DNA of 61,294 bases, taken from contig JAVBNN010000007.1 of the NCBI GenBank assembly GCA_031551525.1, positions 1 to 61,294 of the forward strand, in the 5' to 3' direction. The stretch is from JAVBNN01 sp031551525 (GTDB lineage Bacteria; Bacillota; Negativicutes; Acidaminococcales; JAISLQ01). A program made the position numbers and the translations under genes. Below the pieces are notes generated by a model. It was not told the origin of the DNA. It was given only the letters and a program-made list of their open reading frames with translations, and searched no databases. Of this stretch, positions 42,896-50,844 are shown piece after piece (within the stretch, counting starts at the first letter, position 1; each line of letters starts with the position of its first letter).

Positions 42896-42929
42896 TTTTA
42901 AAACAATTATAAAAAGCATTGTTTTAAAA
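42896..42929. promoter_or_regulatory. Palindromic upstream activator site candidate / CoA-transferase terminator
   Basis: A perfect 12-bp inverted repeat, TTTTAAAACAAT (42896-42907) and ATTGTTTTAAAA (42918-42929). Its centre is about 133 bp upstream of the BKACE start site, a typical enhancer distance. It also follows the CoA-transferase stop codon and could fold in RNA, so a terminator role is the alternative. Confidence 0.5.
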
Positions 42930-42959
42930 TAAAAAGCGGGCTATATTTACTGGCGCTTT

Positions 42960-43604
42960 TCAGCATTCCATGGTTGTAAGATTTTCGGATATGATAAGTG
43001 TGGCTTCGGTAGCCGCTTGAACTTGTTCGATAGTAATGCCGGAGGCTATTTCGATCAGTTTGAGGCCTGCGGGGGTGACTTCTATGACGCCCATTTCGGT
43101 AATTATGAGGTCGACCTGGTTTTTGGCGGTGAGCGGCAGGTTGCAATTTTTGAGTATTTTTATTTCGCCTTTACTGGTGTGTTCCATGGCGACGATGACT
43201 TTTTTTGCGCCTACGACGAGGTCCATGGCGCCGCCCATGCCGGGGACTATCTTGCCGGGGACCATCCAGTTGGCCAGGTTGCCGTGCTCGTCCACCTGCA
43301 GGGCGCCGAGGACGGTCGCCGCTACATGGCCGCCGCGTATAATGGCAAAACTCATTGCGCTGTCAAAGAAAGCGCCGCCCGGGAGGATGGTGACGGGTTT
43401 GCCACCGGCGTTGACGAGGTTTTTTATTTCCTGGCCTTCGGCAGGGGCGGGGCCGATGCCGACAAAGCCGTTTTCCGACTGAAGGATGATTTGTATGTCT
43501 TTGGGTACAAAATTGGCCACGAGGGTAGGCAGGCCGATACCGAGGTTGATGACGTCGCCGTCTTTAAATTCTTTTGCTACGCGCTTGGCTATGCGGTCTC
43601 TCAT
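42960..43604 (-). CDS. CoA-transferase beta subunit (acetoacetate/butyrate type)
   Basis: A 214-residue family I CoA-transferase subunit. The catalytic glutamate is Glu44 in the signature SENGFVGIGP. INLGIGLPTLVANFV and GGAMDLV are typical. It overlaps the alpha-subunit stop by 4 bp and has GAGGAGG upstream. It most resembles CtfB/AtoA-type enzymes, which move CoA between acyl-CoAs and acetoacetate. In this cluster it would recover the CoA or activate the acetoacetate made by BKACE. Confidence 0.93.
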   Translation of the reverse strand: MRDRIAKRVAKEFKDGDVINLGIGLPTLVANFVPKDIQIILQSENGFVGIGPAPAEGQEIKNLVNAGGKPVTILPGGAFFDSAMSFAIIRGGHVAATVLGALQVDEHGNLANWMVPGKIVPGMGGAMDLVVGAKKVIVAMEHTSKGEIKILKNCNLPLTAKNQVDLIITEMGVIEVTPAGLKLIEIASGITIEQVQAATEATLIISENLTTMEC

Positions 43605-44257
43605 GCTTTGGCCTCCTCTACGATGTAGTTTACGAATATGCCGGGAAGCATCACGTGGTCAGGGTCTATATCTCCCACCGGTACAATTTTTTCGGTCAAT
43701 ACGATCACCGTATCGGCTGCCGGGCCCATCAGCGGGTTGAAGTTGCGGGCCGCTTTGTCAAAGACCAGGTTGCCGGATTCGTCGGCTATTTTAGCCTGAA
43801 GTAGCGCCACATCTGCCCGGAGCGGCAGTTCCACTAGGTATTCTTTATTGTTTATGGTGATTTTTTGTTTGCCTTCTTCTACTATGGTGCCAAGGCCGGT
43901 AGGTGTAATGACTCCGCCGAGGCCTGCCCCGCCGGCGCGCACGCGTTCGGCCAGTGTGCCTTGTGGTACCAGTTCTACCTCGATTTCCCCGGCGTTCATT
44001 TGCCGGCCGGTCTCAGGGTTGGTGCCGACATGCGAGACGATCGCTTTTTTGATTTGTTTGTTGACTACCAGTTTGCCGATGCCGCGGTCGGGGAAGCCCG
44101 TATCGTTGCCTATAACGGTAAGGTCGCGGCAATTCTTTTTGATCAGGCCGTCGACCAGCGCTTCCGGTGTACCGGTGGCCAAAAAGCCTCCGATCATAAG
44201 AGTCATGCCGTCAGAGATTTTTTCCAGGGCTTGTTCCAGTGTGATACGCTTGTTCAT
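43601..44257 (-). CDS. CoA-transferase alpha subunit (acetoacetate/butyrate type)
   Basis: A 218-residue partner of the beta subunit. The N-terminal MIGGFLATGTPEALVDGL and the GGAGLGGVITPTGLGT stretch are family signatures. It has AGGAGGG before the ATG and a sigma-54 promoter about 40 bp upstream, so the two subunits form a separate sigma-54 operon. Confidence 0.93.
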   Translation of the reverse strand: MNKRITLEQALEKISDGMTLMIGGFLATGTPEALVDGLIKKNCRDLTVIGNDTGFPDRGIGKLVVNKQIKKAIVSHVGTNPETGRQMNAGEIEVELVPQGTLAERVRAGGAGLGGVITPTGLGTIVEEGKQKITINNKEYLVELPLRADVALLQAKIADESGNLVFDKAARNFNPLMGPAADTVIVLTEKIVPVGDIDPDHVMLPGIFVNYIVEEAKA

Positions 44258-44295
44258 AAATTCCCTCCTAAAATAATCAATATCATAAAATTTAC

Positions 44296-44313
44296 ATGCA
44301 AGATTGCTGCCAT
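44296..44313 (-). promoter_or_regulatory. Sigma-54 promoter of the CoA-transferase operon
   Basis: On the minus strand TGGCAGCAATCTTGCATG matches TGGCACN5TTGCA with one mismatch and GG-N10-GC spacing. Transcription would start near 44286, 29 bp before the start codon. It lies just after the mnmA stop. Confidence 0.88.
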
Positions 44314-44320
44314 TATATCG

Positions 44321-45376
44321 TCAATGATCTATTATCCCGCCGCCCAACACCAGGTCGCCAGCATAAAACACTACAGCCTGGCCGGGAGTAACCGCTCGCT
44401 GGGGCTGAGAAAAATGCACGGTAGCACGGTCATTTCCTTCTATGGTAACAAGGGCGTCGGCTTCTTTATGCGCATAGCGTATCTTGGCTTTTACAGATAT
44501 TTTTTCGCCAATAGCCGGTGGAGTGCCGGGAAAAGAGAGTTCTTTTGCGGTGAGTTGCATCGTTAGGATAGAGGGCTCCGCTCCGGCCAATAGCCGGTTG
44601 TGTTTTGCATCTATGGCTGCAATATACAGCGGTGTAGGCCAGGCGACGCCCAGGCCTTTTCTTTGCCCTACCGTATAAAAAGCAATGCCTTTATGGCGCC
44701 CGACTACTTCATCTGTGTCAGCGAGGACTATATCGCCTGGACAGAAGAGGGTGGGGTCTTGTTCTTGTAAAAAATCTTGCGTATTGCCTGCAATGAAACA
44801 TACATCCTGGCTGTCGGGTTTTTGCGCGACGGAAAAACCCAGTTCCAGAGCCGTCTGGCGGACATCCTCTTTGGAAGAAAAAGCGGACAGGGGGAAAATG
44901 ATGCGCCTGAGGGCCTCTTCTTTTAGAGAATAAAGAAAATAGGACTGATCTTTGGTTTTATTGGCCGCTTTCGAGAGGCGTGGGCCGCCGGGTGTGTCAG
45001 TTATGCTGGCATAATGGCCGGTGGCTATGTGGGTGCAGCCGAGTTCGAGCGCTTTATCCAAAAGCGCGCCGAACTTTATATCCCGGTTGCAGTGTATGCA
45101 GGGGTTGGGTGTACGTCCCAGGCTATATTCACGGACAAAATAGTCTACCACGCATTTACGGAAAGGGTCGCGCAGATCAACAACATGGTGCTCTATCCCC
45201 AGTTTATCGCAGACTGCTTTGGCGTCGCGGATGCCGTTTCCCGTCTGTTGTTCGCTATTATTTTCCAATAGACGCATAGTGGCGCCGACTACTTCGACCC
45301 CGTCTTTTACGAGCAGGGCGGCGGCAGCCGAACTGTCTACTCCGCCGCTCATGGCGGCGAGCACGCGTTTTTTCAT
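44321..45376 (-). CDS. mnmA: tRNA-specific 2-thiouridylase MnmA
   Basis: A 351-residue PP-loop enzyme that thiolates U34 of tRNA Lys, Glu and Gln. The ATP motif is MSGGVDSSAAA near the N-terminus. The two catalytic cysteines lie in TPNPCIHCNRDIKFG and QDVCFIAGN. The ATG at 45376 with GGGAGG is used; the frame extends 93 bp further but without an RBS. queF, another wobble-base modification gene, is divergent. Confidence 0.96.
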   Translation of the reverse strand: MKKRVLAAMSGGVDSSAAAALLVKDGVEVVGATMRLLENNSEQQTGNGIRDAKAVCDKLGIEHHVVDLRDPFRKCVVDYFVREYSLGRTPNPCIHCNRDIKFGALLDKALELGCTHIATGHYASITDTPGGPRLSKAANKTKDQSYFLYSLKEEALRRIIFPLSAFSSKEDVRQTALELGFSVAQKPDSQDVCFIAGNTQDFLQEQDPTLFCPGDIVLADTDEVVGRHKGIAFYTVGQRKGLGVAWPTPLYIAAIDAKHNRLLAGAEPSILTMQLTAKELSFPGTPPAIGEKISVKAKIRYAHKEADALVTIEGNDRATVHFSQPQRAVTPGQAVVFYAGDLVLGGGIIDH

Positions 45377-45530
45377 GGCGGCCTCCCGCTGACAATAATC
45401 TATATATAAGTATATATAAATAAGCTGGTTTTTCAAACAAGATTTATTAAAAATGTTAGTATTTGTCAAAAAAATTTGCGATACATGGCAACATTTTTAG
45501 TGATAGTAGCGTTATTAAGCTTCCGGGTGC

Positions 45531-45559
45531 TTGCCATCGCGGATAAGTTTGGCTAATAT
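45531..45559 (+). promoter_or_regulatory. queF promoter candidate
   Basis: TTGCCA (45531-45536), 17-bp spacer, TAATAT (45554-45559), 33 bp before queF. No preQ1 aptamer was recognised in the short leader. Confidence 0.5.
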
Positions 45560-45591
45560 ATAATATATAAATATTGTGGGGAGGCCATGAC

Positions 45592-46098
45592 ATGGCAGGA
45601 AGAAAAAAAACGGACTTTGGATCGGTAAAGTCGCTGGGCAGCGGCAAGACAAGTTATGCTGCCGGATATGACGCAAAAATACTGGAGTGTTTTCCCAATA
45701 AACACCCGGAGAATGATTATTTCGTCAAGTTCAATTGTCCGGAATTTACCAGTCTGTGTCCGATGACCGGGCAACCTGATTTTGCCACAGTATATATATC
45801 TTATGTACCGGACAAACTATTGGTGGAAAGCAAGTCACTCAAGCTGTATCTGTTTGGTTTTCGCAATCACGGGGATTTTCACGAGGATTGTGTGAATATT
45901 ATCATGAAAGACCTGATAAAGTTGCTCTCGCCCAAATATATCGAAGTATGGGGCTGCTTCACGCCGCGCGGCGGCATTTCTATCGACCCTTACTGTAACT
46001 GGGGTGCGCCTCACGGCAAATGGGCCGATATAGCCAGGGAACGCTTGTATTTCCATGATATGGGTGAAAAAAAGGTTTTTATCTGGGGTAGTAACTAG
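45592..46098 (+). CDS. queF: 7-cyano-7-deazaguanine (preQ0) reductase
   Basis: A 168-residue enzyme of the short (YkvM) QueF type, reducing preQ0 to preQ1 in queuosine synthesis with NADPH. The motif FTSLCPMTGQPDF contains the nucleophilic Cys. ESKSLKLYLFGFRNHGDFHE is the QueF signature. The ATG with GGGAGG 7 bp upstream is preferred over an in-frame TTG at 45574. Confidence 0.96.
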   Translation: MAGRKKTDFGSVKSLGSGKTSYAAGYDAKILECFPNKHPENDYFVKFNCPEFTSLCPMTGQPDFATVYISYVPDKLLVESKSLKLYLFGFRNHGDFHEDCVNIIMKDLIKLLSPKYIEVWGCFTPRGGISIDPYCNWGAPHGKWADIARERLYFHDMGEKKVFIWGSN

Positions 46099-46151
46099 AC
46101 TGCATATACAATGCAATATATCTGTATTACAAGTTTCCGGGGGGCCGCTAT

Positions 46152-46262
46152 ATGGAAAAGATAGTAGATAGTTTTTCCGATCTGGGGCTGGTAATTGGTG
46201 TTTGCAGCGGTTTGTGGTTTTACTGGAAAAAAGAACAAGAAAAACGGAACAAGAGAGATTAG
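46152..46262 (+). CDS. Microprotein with one membrane helix (36 aa)
   Basis: A 36-codon reading frame with a single hydrophobic helix, GLVIGVCSGLWFYW, and a highly charged Lys/Glu/Arg tail. The ribosome-binding site is poor (GGGGGG). It is supported by clear similarity to the 26-residue protein at 47072-47152, which has VIGVCFGLWYGF in the same place. It lies between queF and a larger unknown membrane-anchored protein. Confidence 0.55.
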   Translation: MEKIVDSFSDLGLVIGVCSGLWFYWKKEQEKRNKRD

Positions 46263-46314
46263 GACAGTAAAACTTCCGGAAACAGCTTTGTCAACATAGT
46301 GAAGGAGGCATTGT

Positions 46315-47037
46315 ATGGAGTATTTATTCACACTAGCTATTGTAGCAGGTATAGGTTTTTATGTCTGGAACAATATGATGCAAAACAAAAAGAAGATGGA
46401 CAAAGTAGTGGAACGCTATATGGAGGAAGAAAGCAACAAAGCCATGGGTATAGAAAAAGCTGATTGGACGCCTTTTACCGGCGGCTATGAAAAGTTGGAG
46501 AAGTATTTTTTCGTGCCGCATGAGGTAGACGAGCAGTTTTACCAGGTGTATGAGAAGCCGCCTACTTTTGGTAGCAGGGAAAAATGGACGGACAAGGCTG
46601 CCAATTATCCGGTGGTCTTTGGCGTAGTTGTACAGGCACACCAGGATCTTTTCGATCCGGGAAACCCGTTTGCCGGCGACGCGGATGATTTAAAGGGGGT
46701 GGTGTTGGTGGCGACAGCTGATCCAGCCCACAGCCACAACGCGGCTTGGCTGCAAAACATAGCGAAACAGGTGGTGGTTGCCCGTGATTCGGCTGATGTG
46801 CCGGATGCGCTGAAAGAAGTGGTGAAAGAGCTGCGCGATGAACAGAGCATGTTTTGCAAGCTGCTGCCTGTCAGTATGACGGATGGCGCACATACCTACT
46901 GCTTTACCGAGTCGCTTTATTTGTCCGATCTGCCGGAGGGGATCATTCCTACCCACCGGATATTGCCGGTATTAGTGCTGGAGCCTGAGGTGGATATGGG
47001 CGGATTTAGCCTGGTCAAGGTTAAAGGCTATAAATAA
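46315..47037 (+). CDS. Unknown membrane-anchored protein
   Basis: A 240-residue protein with one N-terminal membrane helix (about residues 3-20), a charged linker, then a ~190-residue soluble domain that I do not recognise. The domain contains NYPVVFGVVVQAHQDLFDP and EGIIPTHRILPVLVLEPE. The ATG has GAAGGAGG upstream. It is flanked on both sides by the related microproteins, which suggests that they form one functional unit. Confidence 0.8.
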   Translation: MEYLFTLAIVAGIGFYVWNNMMQNKKKMDKVVERYMEEESNKAMGIEKADWTPFTGGYEKLEKYFFVPHEVDEQFYQVYEKPPTFGSREKWTDKAANYPVVFGVVVQAHQDLFDPGNPFAGDADDLKGVVLVATADPAHSHNAAWLQNIAKQVVVARDSADVPDALKEVVKELRDEQSMFCKLLPVSMTDGAHTYCFTESLYLSDLPEGIIPTHRILPVLVLEPEVDMGGFSLVKVKGYK

Positions 47038-47071
47038 GCGACACTAATGCATAAAACATGGAGACTGGACA

Positions 47072-47152
47072 ATGGACGCTTTTACTATTATAGGTATGGT
47101 TATTGGCGTGTGCTTCGGCCTGTGGTATGGCTTTGTGCGTAAACAACAATAA
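47072..47152 (+). CDS. Microprotein with one membrane helix (26 aa)
   Basis: A 26-codon frame, almost entirely one membrane helix (IIGMVIGVCFGLWYGF) with a short basic tail. It has a good ribosome-binding site, GGAG, 8 bp before the ATG. It is related to the microprotein at 46152 through the shared VIGVCxGLW core. Too short for most gene finders. Confidence 0.6.
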   Translation: MDAFTIIGMVIGVCFGLWYGFVRKQQ

Positions 47153-47212
47153 CAGTAAATCCTTGCCGCGCGCATTGTCCTGATGCGCGCCGTTTTATCG
47201 GGGGAATAGACG

Positions 47213-47890
47213 GTGTGGGATAATATATACTATCTTTGGTTGACGGTATTTTTTCTGGCCGTGCTGTATAATATTTATGCTTATTTTTGCTGGCGCGGGC
47301 AGCGCGCAGCCTGGACAGAGGAAAAAATTGAGCCGCCGCCACTCGGGGCCATGGTATATGACCCTATGGACATAAGGCCTCACAAGTGGGAGCATCCGGA
47401 GTTTGGCCCGCTGGTGGAAAGGGTGGAGAGCAAAAAGCTTGTCCCGCTCTTGAAAGTGGCCGGGGGGATTTTTATGATGTGGGTAGTGGTAGCCAATGAA
47501 GGCGGAGATTTGAGCGGATTAGCGTTAGGGCAAGTTGTGCCGCTAGGGATTTTTTACTGTGCTATAGCTTATTACACCGCCTGCTGCTTGTTTGGCCTGG
47601 GTAAACGGGTATTGTTTTACCGGTATGGTTTTGTTTCTGAAGGAGTATTTGGAAACAGAGAATATTCCTACGGCGAGATAGAAGAAATTATATTTACTGA
47701 GGAACTGAGCCGCAGCAACCGTTACGGCTGCCAACTAGTCTGGAGGACTCCTTTGGTGATAGTCAGGCTGCACAGTGGACAGGCCCTGCGCTTTTATTCC
47801 ACAGTATATGGAAAAGTGATAAAAAAGTTTACCCAGTTGCGGCAAAATCTGGTTTATAACCGGAAAATGGCGAAAAAGCAATCGGGCTGA
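47213..47890 (+). CDS. Unknown membrane protein
   Basis: A 225-residue protein with three hydrophobic segments (about residues 8-27, 83-95, and 108-130). The C-terminal ~85 residues alternate strands in the manner of a bacterial PH-like domain (RYGFVSEGVFGNREYSYGEI, then LVIVRLHSGQALRFYS). GTG start. It follows the second microprotein and probably belongs with the 46152-47152 genes. Function unknown. Confidence 0.78.
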   Translation: MWDNIYYLWLTVFFLAVLYNIYAYFCWRGQRAAWTEEKIEPPPLGAMVYDPMDIRPHKWEHPEFGPLVERVESKKLVPLLKVAGGIFMMWVVVANEGGDLSGLALGQVVPLGIFYCAIAYYTACCLFGLGKRVLFYRYGFVSEGVFGNREYSYGEIEEIIFTEELSRSNRYGCQLVWRTPLVIVRLHSGQALRFYSTVYGKVIKKFTQLRQNLVYNRKMAKKQSG

Positions 47891-47938
47891 AAACCGCATA
47901 AAAGTATATACTTACTAAAAAAGGCGGTGTTTAGAGCT

Positions 47939-48400
47939 ATGATAACATTTAAAGGTAATTCTTTCGCCGGAAAAAGCCCACAGATAGCTGATACCGCGTG
48001 TTGTGACGTCACGGCAAAAATCATCGGAGATGTATTTATTGGTGAACATGCCGTCATAGCGGCCAATTGTCTTATCCGAGGGGACGGCAACAGTGTAAGT
48101 ATAGGCTGCCACAGCAGCGTGGGCGACGGCGCCGTCATACATACGGCGGACGCTTTGCCGGTCGTTATTGGCGACTATGTAAGCATAGGGCCCCGGGCGC
48201 TCATCCATGTGGCCACACTGGAGGACTGCTGCCGGGTGGGCGCGGGTGCGGTCGTCTTAAATGGCGCGGTGATAGGGCGGGGCAGTGTGGTGGCCGCTGG
48301 GGCGGTAGTCAGCCGCGGCATGAAAGCGCCGCCGTTTTCCATACTGGAAGGTGTGCCGGCGCGTATAACGGGTACTGTGCAGGAAAAGCAGTTGTCCTGA
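47939..48400 (+). CDS. Gamma-carbonic-anhydrase-like hexapeptide-repeat protein, metal site degenerate
   Basis: A 153-residue left-handed beta-helix protein with hexapeptide repeats. Compared with the paralogue at 48535, metal ligands His68 and His90 are kept, but the middle ligand His85 is Pro85 (SIGPRALIH). A carbonic anhydrase activity is therefore doubtful; a structural or acetyltransferase-like binding role is possible. I use the ATG at 47939; a GTG at 47927 sits too near the AAGGCG box. Confidence 0.8.
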   Translation: MITFKGNSFAGKSPQIADTACCDVTAKIIGDVFIGEHAVIAANCLIRGDGNSVSIGCHSSVGDGAVIHTADALPVVIGDYVSIGPRALIHVATLEDCCRVGAGAVVLNGAVIGRGSVVAAGAVVSRGMKAPPFSILEGVPARITGTVQEKQLS

Positions 48401-48534
48401 GGGAACAGGAAGAAAAACCGCGTTTATAAAAGATTGATTTATTTTGATTTTAAGGGTAATATATGGTCAATATGAACAAAGGCCAATTAAAATTGACTGA
48501 CAGGTTTTCGATATAATATAGGGAGGGTTTGATT

Positions 48535-49116
48535 ATGAAAACTTATAAAGATATAGTATTCGAGGGGCATACCCCGGATTTCCATGAAAAATCCTATCTG
48601 GCTGAAGGCGCTCGCGTGATGGGCGATGTGACGGTGGGAGAATATAGCAGTATCTGGTATAATTGCGTGGTGCGCGGCGATGTTAATAAGATCGTGTTGG
48701 GGCGGTATGTGAATGTACAGGACAATTCGGTGATACATGTATCAGACACTCATCCGACTGTGCTCGGTGATTTTGTAACGATCGGGCATAGCGCAGTAGT
48801 ACACGCCTGTACAGTCGAGGATCATTGCCTTATCGGCATGGGATCGGTGGTGCTCGACGGAGCGGTCATCGGGCGCGGCAGTATAGTGGCGGCCGGAGCG
48901 GTAGTAGCGCCGGGCACGAAAGTGCCGCCCTTTTCCCTGATCGCCGGTGTGCCGGGCAAAGTGATCAAACAACTGCCAGAAGGCGATACGGCCGCCACAC
49001 ATGCGCAGGCAGTAAAGTATAAGACACTGTGGTGTGAACGCTATGGCCTTCTGCCGGACAATGACGGAGAGAAATACCACGGTGAGCACATAGTGGAGAG
49101 CCGTAAGGATAAATAA
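48535..49116 (+). CDS. Gamma-carbonic-anhydrase family protein
   Basis: A 193-residue hexapeptide-repeat protein of the YrdA/CaiE/PaaY type. All three trimer metal ligands are present: His68 (VIHVS), His85 (TIGHSAVV) and His90 (VVHAC). A C-terminal helix packs the trimer. Reversible CO2 hydration or a metal-dependent thioesterase role is possible. The ATG has GGGAGGG 8 bp upstream. It is a paralogue of the preceding gene. A terminator follows. Confidence 0.88.
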   Translation: MKTYKDIVFEGHTPDFHEKSYLAEGARVMGDVTVGEYSSIWYNCVVRGDVNKIVLGRYVNVQDNSVIHVSDTHPTVLGDFVTIGHSAVVHACTVEDHCLIGMGSVVLDGAVIGRGSIVAAGAVVAPGTKVPPFSLIAGVPGKVIKQLPEGDTAATHAQAVKYKTLWCERYGLLPDNDGEKYHGEHIVESRKDK

Positions 49117-49130
49117 ACAAAAATATTGCG

Positions 49131-49162
49131 GGCGGGCGTTCTTTGAACGCCCGCCTATTTTT
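49131..49162. terminator. Bidirectional terminator
   Basis: A 10-bp stem, GGCGGGCGTT with AACGCCCGCC, then TATTTTTG; a matching CAAAAATA lies on the other side. It separates two convergent genes. Confidence 0.88.
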
Positions 49163-49174
49163 GTGCCGCGAAAG

Positions 49175-49951
49175 TCAATATTTAGCCAAATAATCTGCCA
49201 GATGGCGTTGGATTTTATGCACATCTCCGGTGTTTGGAAGGGCGGCGATGGTTTTCTCAAGGTAGCCCGCTTCCCGGAAGAGCCGTTTGGCGATGTCAAA
49301 ATTGAGGTCGTATATCCAGGATAGTTTGAGCAGCCGGAGGTCATTGACGTTTTTTATGTTGGCGATGTCGCACATGCGGCCGGATAAGATATCGCCGGTT
49401 ATTTCCGGTGAGCAGTCGCTGACTTCCGGCAGACCGAATTCCAGGATGGGGTTAGGTTCCTTAAGCCGTACTTCGTAGTATTCGGTGACTACCCGCAGTA
49501 TATCGAGTTTGTCTGCGTCTCTGACGAGTTGGGCAAAGGGCAGTTCGTCCGGCGGCAGTTCAGCCGGGAGAGAGCGTTTGTTGTGCCAGCGGATGGCGCT
49601 AAAGATCAGACGCTGTTCACGAGGCGTAAAGGCGGTCAGGGCATTTTCCGCGAGGAGGGCTTCTTCGCCGAGGAGCGCGTGGTCGAAAGACTGGCGGTCG
49701 TTGAAGGTTTTGTAGCGTACTATCTGCGGGAAACGGCCGATATCGTGAAAGAGGGCTATAGTATAGGCTATCAAGCTGTCGCATTGCGGCCAAGCGAGCG
49801 AGCTGGTGATTTTTTCAGTATTTTCACATACCAGGGCAGTATGTTTTATTTTCAAATCAATATTTTTATCTAGCAGCTGTTCGCCGGTGTAGTGCTTTTC
49901 TACGAACAGGCGAAAAAAGTTTTTGAGTGGTTTTATATCTTGTACAGTCAT
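49175..49951 (-). CDS. HD domain phosphohydrolase
   Basis: A 258-residue protein. The HD metal motif is KIKHTALVCEN, then IALFHDIGRFPQ, with a later Asp in RDADKLDILRV. This is a small HD-superfamily hydrolase of unknown substrate (nucleotides or second messengers are typical). GGAGG precedes the ATG. Confidence 0.88.
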   Translation of the reverse strand: MTVQDIKPLKNFFRLFVEKHYTGEQLLDKNIDLKIKHTALVCENTEKITSSLAWPQCDSLIAYTIALFHDIGRFPQIVRYKTFNDRQSFDHALLGEEALLAENALTAFTPREQRLIFSAIRWHNKRSLPAELPPDELPFAQLVRDADKLDILRVVTEYYEVRLKEPNPILEFGLPEVSDCSPEITGDILSGRMCDIANIKNVNDLRLLKLSWIYDLNFDIAKRLFREAGYLEKTIAALPNTGDVHKIQRHLADYLAKY

Positions 49952-50058
49952 TTAAGGGCCTCCAATTATTTTTGTCCTCCCGGGTGTTTTATGTTATCAT
50001 TATACCATCGTATATTTTTATAATAATGATTTTGCATTTGCGCACAGGAGGGATAATA

Positions 50059-50532
50059 ATGGGCGAGAAAAAAAATAGCCGGGTCAAGTTTGAAACTAAC
50101 CGCGGTGAATTTGTGGCGGAGATATTCGAAGATAAGGCGCCAAAAACGGCGGAGAATTTTCTCACGCTGGTAAAAAAGGGTTTTTATGACGGAGTGGTTT
50201 TCCACCGTATCATTGAGGATTTTATGATACAGGGGGGTGATCCCACCGGTACAGGCATGGGCGGGCCAGGCTACACGATAAAAGACGAGTTTGGCGAAGG
50301 GCTGGCACATGATAACAAGGGGATGCTGTCCATGGCAAATGCCGGGCCGAATACAGGCGGGTCGCAGTTTTTTATTACTCTGGCTGAAACTGCCTGGTTG
50401 AACGGACGTCATGCTATCTTCGGCCGGGTGGATGAGGGGCTCGACGTGGTGGAAAAGATCGGTGTCGAGCCGACGGATGCGCTTGACCGCCCGTTTGATG
50501 AAGTGGTGATGGTGAAGCTCAGCGTATTGTAA
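50059..50532 (+). CDS. Cyclophilin-type peptidyl-prolyl isomerase
   Basis: A 157-residue cytoplasmic cyclophilin. The active-site stretches VVFHRIIEDFMIQGGDPTG and GGSQFFIT are complete, including the catalytic Arg. No signal peptide. The ATG with GGAGGGATAATA is used; the frame is open further upstream but without an RBS. Confidence 0.96.
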   Translation: MGEKKNSRVKFETNRGEFVAEIFEDKAPKTAENFLTLVKKGFYDGVVFHRIIEDFMIQGGDPTGTGMGGPGYTIKDEFGEGLAHDNKGMLSMANAGPNTGGSQFFITLAETAWLNGRHAIFGRVDEGLDVVEKIGVEPTDALDRPFDEVVMVKLSVL

Positions 50533-50556
50533 TATACTGAAGATAGGGTGGCGGAC

Positions 50557-50808
50557 ATGTATTATGTCTATATGCTGGCCTGCGTGGACGGTTCTCTTTA
50601 TACGGGGATTACTAACGATCTTGAGGCGAGGGTCAAAAAGCATAATCTCGGAACGGCCGCTCGCTATACGGCCAGCCGCCTGCCGGTAAAGCTGGTTTAT
50701 CGGGAAGAGCAGCCGGACAAGAGTAGCGCGCTTAAAAGGGAATTGGCGATAAAGGCATTGACCAGGGAGAAAAAACTGGCGTTGCTGGAGACGGCTGAAC
50801 AAAGATAA
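50557..50808 (+). CDS. GIY-YIG domain protein (UPF0213/YhbQ type)
   Basis: An 83-residue single-domain GIY-YIG protein. YYVYMLACVDGSLYTGITND holds the two catalytic motif strands, and the Arg and Glu ligands are downstream. YhbQ-like proteins have a nuclease fold and are linked to DNA repair, but their role is not settled. The ATG at 50557 is preferred over a GTG at 50548. Confidence 0.92.
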   Translation: MYYVYMLACVDGSLYTGITNDLEARVKKHNLGTAARYTASRLPVKLVYREEQPDKSSALKRELAIKALTREKKLALLETAEQR

Positions 50809-50843
50809 AAATATGCGGGCGTACAAGGTGCGCCCGCATATTT
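50809..50843. terminator. Bidirectional terminator
   Basis: A 13-bp stem, AAATATGCGGGCG with CGCCCGCATATTT, directly between the convergent GIY-YIG and Asp23 genes. Confidence 0.85.
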
Positions 50844-50844
50844 A

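Noticed and set aside
42960..44257. Complete lysine fermentation operon around the CoA-transferase and BKACE genes
   Set aside because: No aminomutase, diaminohexanoate dehydrogenase or 3-aminobutyryl-CoA ammonia-lyase is present, and the BKACE specificity position differs.
45470..45591. preQ1 riboswitch upstream of queF
   Set aside because: No aptamer-like stem-loop with an A-rich tail was seen; the leader from the predicted promoter is too short.
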